Origin: Scolanthus callimorphus
Taxonomy: Eukaryota > Cnidaria > Anthozoa > Actiniaria > Edwardsiidae
NCBI GenBank assembly: GCA_033964015.1
Contig: CM066920.1
Coordinates: 5,175,912 to 5,239,911 of the forward strand
Direction of reading: 5' to 3'
DNA: 64,000 nt
This document shows, piece by piece, positions 12,301 to 24,300 of this stretch. Position 1 is the first letter of the stretch. Each line of letters starts with the position of its first letter. Both the position numbers and the translations under genes were made by a program. The notes under the pieces are model-generated. The model was not told the origin of the DNA. It did not search any database and saw only the letters and a list, made by a program, of their open reading frames with translations.

Positions 12301-15300
12301 ATCAGCTGATAGGCAGGGGAAAACCTGGCAACATCTGCTTGAATTACAATGCTCACACACAAGGAACACGAAAGTTAAACCACAAATAATTCGAGGAAAC
12401 AATAAACTCATTACCCGGCGAAACACATTGAGATTTTTCATTGGCTAAGTCGCTTTTGAAAATTGGAAAAGGATAATCCAAACAGGATGCAATAATATAA
12501 TGAAAAAACTAAAGTCCTTATCCCGATTTCCAGCCGGGCAAGAGTCGGTGATCGCAAATCATAATTTTACCAACAAAACAAACAGGTGATTTGTAAATAA
12601 CCGTGCTTCGCGCTCGAGATCTAAATGTCGATTACATTGTCCGATTTCCACTGAAACACACTTCGAATATGTATTGAACAAAGACTGGGAGTTTACAGGG
12701 AGTTTACCTGTTGTGTAGCGTCACTAAAAAATTCAGCGTTTCATGTACTCTCGCGTATCATTATTCCCTGCGAGCAGAGGCTACTTTTTATCTCCTTGCA
12801 TTTTCTTTTACTTTTAATGTTTTCTTGTGTTTTACAACTACGCAAAAGTAGCCTCTGCACACAAATGTCATTTCTCTGTCGCGTGTGAGAAAATGGCGTG
12901 AGCTTGGAGAAACTGGTCGATCTAGATTGTGCGCGAGCAAGAAAATATGCAATTTATCTGCTGTACAACTTACATAAAATCACTTTTGTAAAGCTCTTAA
13001 ACGCAGCTGTGATACTCATTCTCTAGTTTGCCTTTGAGAATTCGCTGGAGGTCGTTTTATTTTCTATAGAAATTTGAGCAAAATGTTGTGTGTTGGTCAT
13101 TGAACAAGAAAACACTCGTAAAAGCGCGCGCTGTTTTCGAAGCAAAACCACCATTCTTGTAAAACCAGCCAAACCAGTCAAGTACGTCCACGATCCTGGA
13201 CGAGGTTGTGACATTTGTGTGCAGAGGCCACTTCATGAAGTGGCCTCTGCTAGCAGGAAAGTATCATTATTGGCAAGAGCAAATTTCGCGCATGACCGTG
13301 AAAAACACGGCACGACTACGATACAGAACTGAACTCGTATCGCGTGCTGTGAGTACGTTACTTCGTTACTTCACAGCAAGGTTACGTACGGTACATTCGT
13401 AATATTTTGAGGATTATATGAAATTTGCTCCACTATTTTCACTGATCTAATTAGTCTAAAATAATATTATCATGTTTCTAGGGGTTTGGGAATTCTTTGA
13501 GGGAGATTTTAATAAAATTATGGCTTACAAGACGCTCGGAAATACACCACAATTGGGTGCTAAATCACTTGAATTTGATCTAAAAACGACTGTGGAAATC
13601 ACTGCTGTTACCCCAAAAATGTCTAGTGTACTTATAAAACAAAGAACAATTACTCGTAATCAAGCTAGTTAGTCATACATGCTTGTAAAAATGGAATTCA
13701 CTGATCCTACATTCATTTCTTCTACCACCCTAGTTACTGTTGCTACCTCGGACAAGCCAAAATGTTTCTTTGAAAAAGACCACGGAGAAGACACCGATGG
13801 CAGGAATATGTTAGAAGTTGCCTCATATAGGCCTAGCCAAGCCAAAAAAGTCCTTACGGTAATTTGTCAAATTTCCGTTTTGAGTGTCAGATCTAAACAC
13901 TGAGCATATTCATTCAATTTTCTCACGGCAAAGCAGAAATCTGGCAGTCAAAATTTCTGATTTTTTTAAAGGGCTTGTATTGGAATCCTGAACTTCTTTT
14001 TCTTTTTTCTCGAAAGTGTGACTCCCACATGGTTCAACCCCTGAACAGGAGTTTCAATAAGTTTTGAAGTAGCGGGCTAAGTTTTGAAAGTCAGGCCTGA
14101 GCCTTCTATAAGGGTACTGGGGCATGTTCCCATGGAAATATTTTGACATTTTGGTAGCAGAAAAGGCCATTTCCTGCGTTTTGAGTTCATGTTTTGAGAG
14201 CAAATTAATTTACGCGGTTTTGAAGTTGCCGGCGGTTCACCGCCTGTAGCCGCCCTGCATTACAACCGCACTCACCCTTTCTCTTTGCCAATCCCCTCTC
14301 TATGCTTGCCACGCAGGAGGCACAGGTCATCCCTGTGATGTGAAGATAGACTTTCTCCACGTCTTCTATTCCCTCCTGTTCAACTAGACTGCTGCGACTG
14401 CTGAACCTAACTCCCCAATCACCCGTGACTTCCTGGCCGACTCGAGCCACGAATTCATCTTTCGACTCCGAATCTGGATCTGCGATTCAAAATTGCACAC
14501 AGTGAGGCACTCTTTACGCCGTAACCTGACTGGAAACACACGATTGCAAAACATCAAATTATTTTTGGATTTTTGACTTTGCTGCTCCGCCAATCAAACT
14601 ATCTGAGCCAATGAAACTCGCCCTGTTTCGCCTAGTGCAGTCAACTGGCTTCCCTCTGAACTAATACCAGACAACGTCGCGACGCCGAAAGCCAGGCGAC
14701 TGCACTAGGCGAAAAAGGGCAAGAATCTCATTAGCTCATAATATTTGACTGACGGAACAGCAAAGCCAAAAAGAAATCGATGTTTTGAAAACGCGGGTCG
14801 CGATGTAACTTGACACTTGAAACACTGGCCAGAAAAATGTAGTGGAAGAATTTGTTCTCTGCATTAGAAAAACATTAACGCACCATCTACAGGTCCGATT
14901 CAAAAATAACCACACGCAACCGGAATCCTGTTCGTGACAATGCAACTTGTTATTTTTTTTAACAAGAAACTGCTGCGCCTGGTGAGTCCACAACATTTTG
15001 ACCACTTTATTACGTCATTCCGTGGTATATAAGAGGACATACCACGAAAATCAGAGGATATTTGTAAAGTATATTCCCTGTTTCAATCGACATTTTTGCG
15101 CACACTCTGGCTCACCTAACACACATTTTGGGTCTAGAATTTTGTACAAAGAAACGTCTTAAGGTAAAAACTCAGGTCTCAACTTACTTCAGAATAGAAT
15201 AGATAGAATAGAATAGATAGAATAGAATAGAATAGAATAGAATAGAATAGAATAGAATAGAATAGAATAGAATAGAATATAATAGAATAGAATAGAATAG

Positions 15301-18300
15301 AATAGAATAGAATAGAATAGAATAGAATAGAATAGAATAGAATAGAATAGAATAGAATAGAATAGAATAGAATAGAATAGAATAGAATAGAATAGAATAG
15401 AATAGAATAGTTTAATTCACCCACTTGCAGGTAGACCTGAATTGCTGTGGAAGGCCAAGGCATAAATATACAATGAACAAAGCGCGCGTAACACTACTGG
15501 TACTTATAAGTTACAAAGGAATTGGGCCTATTTGTACTACCCATTACACGTCTGGGAACAGATGACCTTAAAGAGTAGTGAGCTTCCGAAATACTAGGCG
15601 ACGGGATCATGTTGGAAAGTGGTAGCTTAAGGCGCGCATTCTCAATGAAGCGGCGACACGCACCGGCCCGCCTGGAGGCAAGGGTCTCGAGCCCCGCTAA
15701 CGCGAGGGCGGCCTCGTACTCAATATGGATAAGAGAAAGTACAGTATGGATAAGAGAAAGTACAGTGAAACGATTTTCATAGCTATTATGATAGCAACTT
15801 TTGAGGTCATTCACTGGCTTTTCTGGTCACATGAAAACTCGCATTTGAGATCACAATCGGGCAGACGATTGCAAATTCCACCTTCAATTTCTTACCTTTT
15901 GCTGGGAGTGAAGCCTCAAATCCCATCTCCTCGATCTCATTACATAGATTCTGAGGTGTGGTGATTGTAGGATTGTATTTCAACTCTGCTTGTTTCAGGT
16001 CAAGGGACACCTCGACTCTGAACACCCCAGCCACCTTAGACATAGTCCCCTCAATTGTCTTTACACATGACATACAAGTCATACCCTCCACACCAATTAT
16101 TGCAGTCCTTATATCTTTATCTTGTGCATTGATAGCATCGCCAAGAACCATGGCTTCAAATCCCATGTCTTCAATTGCCTCCCGTAGCTTTTCAGGAGTA
16201 ACTTTCTCAGGTGCATAGAAAATTTCTGCACTTTTTTCATCTAATGACACTTTTACCGACTGGACGCCGTCTTTACCAGACATATTGGATTCTATAGTGT
16301 TCACACAAGAATTGCACGTCATGCCTTCAATTGTTATCACAATTGTCTCAATGTCACTTTTATTGGTGTTGGATATTTTTGGTAGTATTACTTCAAAACC
16401 AATTTCTTCTATCAAATCCTTGAGTTTTTCAGGGCTTATTAGTAAAGGTTTATATTCAATTGTCGCCAGCTTTTGAGTCAGAGAAACATTCACTGTTTCA
16501 ATACCAGGGGTACCAGAGAGTCCTTTCTCAATGGATTTAACACATGATTGGCATGTCATGCCGTTAACTGTTAACTCAACCTTCTCGGCATTTGTATTGT
16601 CTTTTCCTGCACTTGAATCTTTGACTTCTTCTTTAGTCAAAATATCCACCACACGTTTCAAAGCTGCTTCAAAACCCATATCATCAATAGCCTCCGCTAT
16701 AGCAAGTCCAGTAGTCACTTGAGGACTAAACATGACCTCTGCTTCTTTTTCCTCCAGAGACACCTTAACCTTTTTTACCCCATTCATGGTTGAAATGTTT
16801 GATTCAATAGTCTTGACACAGGAGTTGCATGTCATTCCTTGAACAGCAACAAAGGCGAGGTGAAGCCGCTCCTCTGTATCAGCATTTTGAAATGCTAGTG
16901 CAATGGATGCGGCATCATCAAGAACCCCTTCACTTTGTAGAGGTGTGATACCTTCTCGGTCTTTCACAACAACCTGAAAATCAGAGAAACAAAAGCTATC
17001 ACAAGGTGCAAAATTAAGAAATAATCATCGTCATCCTTTTCGGCCTAGTACCGACATTATAGGCTGGTGCAATTCATACAAAACTTTGGCATAAATCCAT
17101 CAGGAGAACACTGCAAAATCTGAAAAATGAAGTCATTATTTTATGTGAAAAAAGTTACTTAAAAACAAACATGTTATGGTATATTTACTGCTAGGTTGCA
17201 AGTCAGTCTCTACTTTGGCTAGCAATCCATAAAAATCAGTGCATTTTTCTAGTCATCAATTTAGCTTGCTCTATTTATACAGGCACGTAACGAGTCTCCA
17301 TTTGATAAATTGTGTTTCAACAGCATATTTTGTCCTTTCTCTGCATGAAGAGCATGTGGGGCTTTTCTGAACTGCTGGCAAAAAAATTATCTGGTGTTCC
17401 TTTGTTCAAAAGTACTACACTACTAGGGTGCATTTGATTTGCCCATGCAATTTCCTTGATGGTGTAAATTTACAACAGAAGCTTATAAAGGTGTATAATT
17501 ACATTTTCAAGATACTATATTTATAACATAACACTGACCCTGAGATAAGAATAAACTTTTATCACCATTTATGTTTTGTTTCTTTTTTTTTTGTCTCAAA
17601 AAGGCAAATAATATTGTGATCAGATAATATTCAAAATAAAATATGGTAGACTAATTCAGCAGACAGCTTACTAACAGCAAAATGAATTTAAATGAAGATT
17701 CTTCCTGACTTTTAAAATATATTTTAAATACATCATTTGGCTTTTAACTCATGTTGTCAAAGACGGGCCATTTTGTTTTTATTAATTATAAAAACTAGAT
17801 AAAAATAGACTGATAAAAGAAAAATGGAAATGAATGTTAAATAAAGAGTAATACTGGAGGTACATTTTAGAATCTATAGTTTATCTATATTCAACTATAT
17901 TTTACTCTAATCTATATAGCTGCCTGCTGAATTAAGTATTTAGTTCTGAGAATAATCACAGTAATATACTCATGCTTATGAAATCATTATTATTTCCCAA
18001 GAATTATTTATGTTTTAGCTATCATAAAAAACAATATTCAACTCAATAAAATGATAATTTCTTTCGAACAAAATAAGAAATATACTAACATAACTGACAT
18101 ATCATAAAATGAACAATATAGGCAGAATAAATTGAAAGAGAATGAGAAATTGGAATCAAAATGGTTTGTACATTTACAGAATTTTATTACATTTTACTTT
18201 TGAAACATACCTTTGAAAAGTGATTCTAATATTCTTCAAAATGATGCCCAAATGTTCTCACTTTTATACATTCCTTTTCCTTTAGTGGTCATAACCATAG

Positions 18301-21300
18301 AAAACCACTGAGCAGTAAGATGTAGAAAAGAGGATAATAAGCTATCTTTCTTGCTTCCCACACACTATTTTGCATCTGAATAGCTAATTCTTGTGACATC
18401 ACAGGAAGCAGGAGCCTCAATAAAATCATCACAAAACACACTAACATGTAAAGTGCTACAGAGCAAATAGTAAACATGACAATGGCCTTTCTTTTAGTAG
18501 TAGAAAAACAAGAATAACAGGGATGGAAGACAGCTGCACAGGTGTTAAAAAGCAAAAAGGAAAATATATTCTGTTTAAGCAGGATTTTAATAGTTTTGAG
18601 AATTGAGTCCTTTTGTATTTTGTGATCATTAAACAGTAGACATTCACACAGTCACACTTAACAAACATTTCAGTGTTTTTTTTAAAATATAAATTATTTT
18701 TAGTTGAACAGTTTTGTTTTAGGCATAAGTCTTGCATCAGTTACATTATTATTATTTCCTGCATTGTCAGAATGTGTTATTTTTAATTTGTGAAGAATTC
18801 CAAGGAAATTACATAAAACAAAAACTCTACAGTTTTAGAGACAATGTTTCACATCTACAACAAAAGAATAAAATAACTAGATAATCACATGATAATCATT
18901 ATGTCTCTTCATCATATCTTTTGATCATCATATTTCATCGTACTTTCAAGGGAAACCCCATATGTCTGGAATAGACTGATATGAGATGCTTTATTGTATT
19001 ATGGCTGGCTACAAAATTGATGTATAACAAGTTCTGTTATTTTTTAATCCAGATGAGTGGTGAAAGGGAGGGAATTTGTTTCCCAAGGAATTTGGAAAAT
19101 TGCTACAGTTTTATCATCATCATAGCCCGATGTGAGACAACCAGAATGTTGCCTAATTGAACATCTACATAAATGAATATGTAACACAGGTAGTGTTTGC
19201 ACAGTTGAAGGAAGGGCATATATGAAACATCCTTAGACATACGTCATCTTTTTGCAATTTTCTCATGTTAATGCCAGCAACATGGTTTGAATCATTCTCA
19301 AAACAGGGTCTACTATCTATAGGCAACCTCAAAAAATGACTACTATTGACAACATAGAAAAAATCCTAAGGAAATAATAAATGGAGAAAATCAAAAAACA
19401 CAAAATTTATCTGGACCCAAGGGAAAGAAATCCAAAGCTGCTTTATAGTCTCTTGAAAAATCTAGTGAAAATTTGACAAGATTGTATAAGTGAACAGAAG
19501 AATGGAAGCCATTCAGTTGTTATTATTCCCTTGCTAGACCTGATCCTGGAAAATGTCACGCTTGATTGGTTTCTGATCGTGGTGCTCAGCTGTCTTGGGA
19601 CACGTTAGTTCATGTTATAGCCAGCGGAAAATTAATTCTTAGAGCAGAATTTTTCTTTGATATTCTAGACTATTGACAAGGAAATAAATTTCTGTAATAC
19701 TTAGGCTGTAGGACAAGAAAAACTCGAGAGGCATAATGTTGCTGGCGATAGCCAGCAAAGTTCTCTGCAGGATCATCTTGTCAAGAATGCAAAGCCCCGT
19801 TGAAGAGAAACTTCGAGACGAGCAGGCGGGCTTCCGCAGGGAACGCTCATGCTGTGACCAAATAACAACACTAAGGATCATTATAGAGCAGTCACTTGAA
19901 TGGACACTGGATTATATATGGTATTTGTAGACTTCGACAAAGCCTTCGATTCTATCGACAGGGAGATGCTCTGGAAGATCTTCAGGCACTATGGCATTCC
20001 ATCTAAGATCGTGAGAATGATCCAGGTCCTGTACGATGGCTTTCAAGCAAGAGTTTTGCACGAAGGGAAGATGACTGAGCCATTTGAAATGAATACCGGG
20101 GTAAGACAGGGATGTCTTCTGAGTCCACTTCTTTTTCTAGTGGCATTGGACTGGGTAACAAGAAAAGCATACGGAGAGAACAAGACCGGGATCCAGTTTT
20201 CCATGCTGACGAAACTTGAAGATCTTGAATTTGCGGACGATATTGTATTACTAAGCCAGAAGATCGCCCATGCACGCGCGAAGTTTGAAGCATTACAAGA
20301 CGAAGCGGCCAAAGTGGGATTGATAGTCAACAGGACCAAAACCAAAGAAATGAGGATAGGAACCCCTAGCAACGCAGGTAACATTTTGTGCAATGACCAA
20401 TTACTAGAGCGTGTAGAAAGCTTTACATACTTGGGTAGTATCGTCAACACTACAGGAGGCTCTGATGAAGATGTAGAGTCAAGGTGCAGAAAAGCTCAAG
20501 CGGTGTTCTACCTATTGAGACCTATTTGGAAATCTAAATACATATCCCTACGGACGAAATTAAGGATCTTTAACTCGAATGTGAAATCCGTTCTCCTATA
20601 TGGCTCAGAAACGTGGCGGCTAACCTCTAACATCATCAAGAAGTTACAGACATTTGTCAACCGCAGACTCCGATACATACTTGGAATATTCTGGCCAAAT
20701 AAATTACCAATGAGGATCTGTGGCAGTGCACCGAGCAAGAAAGGATAGATGTTGTCATCAGGAGAAGAAAGTGGCGATGGATTGGACACACCTTAAGGAA
20801 ACCGATGTCTAACACCACCCGGCAGTCCCTTGACTGGAACCCGCAAGGGAAAGGAAAAGGGGTCGGCCGAAGAAATCTTGGAAAAGGACAGTGACTGAGG
20901 AACATCAGAAGATTGGGATGTCTTGGGAGCAACTGAAGCGGACGGCGAAGAACAGAGTACGCTGGAGGAAGCTTGTGGAGGCCCTATGCTCCGGTAGGAG
21001 CGAAGAGGGTTAAGTAAGTAAGTAAGGACAAGAAAGCCAAGTCACAGTTTCTTTAGGCGCAAACTAGTTTTCTCGAACGTGTTACGTCCCTTTGACGAAT
21101 TTTGCGCGGAGGATAGACAACTAAAATGCTTCTTTAATAGCAGTTTCGCTTCAGAGAAAAGAGAGATTTTAAATGTCAAAACACAGAAGTTATTTTTACT
21201 ATATTTCACTGTTTCTGAAAAATGTGGTTAATTTATTTTAGAAAGCGTGAACGTCTTTTCACCGAAAAACAAACATTCACGCAAAACTGATAGTGTTTCC

Positions 21301-24300
21301 GACTTGGTACGAGAAATGCGGTTTGCAAACCATCTGGAATTTTCTTTATCTCCATTGACCCCCCAACCCCTCTGGAATTTCCTAGGCCTTTGACCCCCCC
21401 CCCCCCCCCCCCCAATCCCCCCCCCCCCCCCCTCTGGAATTTCCAAAGTCTTCTGTGGGGGTGGGGGGGATGGATAATTTCTGGAACCACACATTATCAC
21501 TTGAAATCATTTTTTCCCATCACTATTAGGGACTGGAACAGTTTGTCTATTCATGTGATAGAAGCAAACTCTAATGCCCAGTTTAGATTGTGGAATTATA
21601 ATGTAAAATGGCTGCTGGCCCTCCTTGCAAAGAATTATCCACTATTAGGATTGAGTGCAAGTACCAGGAAAATAAAATAAATAATATAGGAGTGATTACA
21701 AAATGGTTTCAATTACTTATAGTCATATGAAAACCGCTCTCTATATATATGATAGAACTCAAGGCTAGATGAGAAAATTGGGTCCAAAATGGGGATTGCA
21801 GGTGTTGCATGACATTTTGAATTTTGATCTCAATAAAATGAAAATACCATATTTGAAAAGAGCTTGCCGAAATTAGAAAAAGCAGAAAATTTGACTTGAT
21901 TGGGTAAATATTAGCAAAATTATTGGCACCCGAAGTCAGCTGTTTCTCTATAACTTCAGTGTTACTTATAACTTCGGCTCATAACTTTGGTGTTATTTAT
22001 CAAAACCACCTCAAATTTTGGTCGTTGCTATTTTGCGAGCCACTGAGCCCCGAGCCTCTTGATGTATTTCTTGCCATTTTTTAATTAAATTTACAATAAT
22101 GCTAACTCGATAAGGTAAGGTGGCAAAAGGTTGACCCCCCTTATCGGCATGAGGTTATTTAAGTTTTTATGATGTTTTTCAATAACTCGCCTGAAATAGC
22201 CTCAGGGCTCGCCAAGAGGCTCGCAACTGTGGAATGGGCTTTGTTTGCGTTAGGAACTCTGTTAGGGGTCTGTTAGGTTACAACTCAGAAGTTTTAATTG
22301 CATCTTCAGAGGAAAGTTACATTTTTGTTAAAACTATTGTAAAATATATATATTTTTTAAAGCATGCGGCTGTAATTGTATAGCTCTTTTCAAAATTCAT
22401 CATTTGAAAGACTGAAACTAACCACTATTTGTCGGTTGGGCAGAAGTAATGCGAATGGAATCGAAGGGGAGTGAGGAGCATGGAAAAATGTCTCAATCTC
22501 CATGACTGCCTACCATGCTGGATAAACCAGTAGAGAAGAGGCACGCTAGAGCTATGTGGTAACCAATTTATGAGCCATGGTATTCAAGATAACTTTGAAG
22601 GAACTGAGATTTGTTTGCTTTTTGCATTTCTTACTAGACTAATATTGTCGAATAGAGTGGAATATTAATCTTTAGTATCTTTAAATGACCACCGTATTAT
22701 ATGTCTGCTATTTTTTTCTATTTTTTTAATGTGTTTTTCAAAGGCTCGACAGAAAAGGCTTGGGGCTCCCTAAGAGGCTCGCAGCTCGCAGGCTCGCAAA
22801 TTAGACAACCTCTCAATTTTTAGGATTTCACATATTTCGGCAAGGTTTTTCAAATCTGGTATTTTTGTTTTACTGGGATCAATTTCCAAAATGTCATGCA
22901 ACACCTGCAAACTCCCCATTGGACAAGGAAGAAAAGTTGAATGGACAAGTTGAACTGTTTGATCCCAGTCGAAATTGTGTCATATTGGCCGTTTTCACAC
23001 TAGAAGACGAACAAATCGTCTATACGGACAAATCGTCTGACGATTTGTTCGTCTTTGTACGTCTAGTGTGAATTCAGGTCGGACTTTAGTCGATTTGTTC
23101 GTCTATACGAACAAGTTGTCTATGAAAAATCGTCTTCCTAGATGGCCAAACAGACGAACAAATTCAGACGATTTGTTCGTCTGAAAATTTTTTCGTCCCG
23201 TTTTCACATCAGACGATTTGTCCGTCCAGACGATTTGTTCATCTCTAGTGTTAAAATGGCCATTGTCAGCTAACTGGAAATCAAGTGGAGGGGTCGCTGT
23301 AAGAACGACCTAAGTGACGATTTGGACTGTTTTTCGATTTTTCCATTTTTGACAAACAAACTGCGGAAACATTGTTAAAATAGCCTAAAATAGCCTCTCT
23401 GCATTTTCCCAAACAAATCGCCACAAGAACGCTGTAAAACGGCCTCTAACCAGTGGCTTTATCAACAACGACCTAAGTGACTATTCAGACAGCGCAGATC
23501 ATGTTCAAATAGTCTAAGTTTTTTTCTAAAAATCGCGGTGAGAACGATGTAAACCAGCCTTAGCCTTAAACCCTTAACTCAATCTAGCCCGAAATTAAAT
23601 CTAACCCGAAGGCTAACCTAACCCTAAACTGGCGGTAAGCCTAGGGGTTTTTTTGCTATAAAACCGCATAGATTTGTCTATTGTTTTGAATACAAAAGAG
23701 CTTTTCATCCTACCTGGCGCATTGTTAACCCTTTGTAGCCCGAATTTATTTCGGTAATTTCGCTTATTTTGCAATGTTATTATGTTCTTCCACTTGAAAA
23801 AAAGAAAGAAAAGGCCTCCTGCCCCCCCCCCCTCCCAAAAAAACCCCCGCTGTTTGTAAAGACTAAGGGCTCACCCTTTTCAGTGAAGACAGAATTCGCT
23901 TTATAAGTGCTTTTTTCAAGTCATTTTCTACTACAGGAGCCGCTTTGCTTGCATCATAAAGCAAACAAAATCGGTAGAGACAAACCTGTGAAAGAACCCA
24001 CAGTGAGGAGCACATTTTACGAGCAAAATCGAGTCACAAAGAATTTGGCAGGCCGTGTGATGACTCTTCGAGTATTATGAAGGTTCTCTGTTGTTCTGTA
24101 GCAGAATTTCTGCACTGTCAAGACAATTTGGGTTAGTTTTGAATCCAAAAGAATGCATTCGGCGAAATGTTCAGTTGACAGGTGCGAGTGACTAGGCACT
24201 TATAAAAAAATATCTAAAACTGGGGCTAGGGACGAAGTGCTGTCAATTTTTTACAGTTTTACCCATAATGCTGTGCGCTTGAAAAAGGGAAAACACAGTT

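Noticed and set aside
15179..15463. 94-codon frame of repeated Tyr-Ser-Ile-Leu-Phe
   Set aside because: This is a translation of the (AATAG)n microsatellite, not a protein.
20003..20450. Minus-strand open frames opposite the LINE
   Set aside because: They are antisense shadows of the reverse-transcriptase frame, with no recognisable domain.
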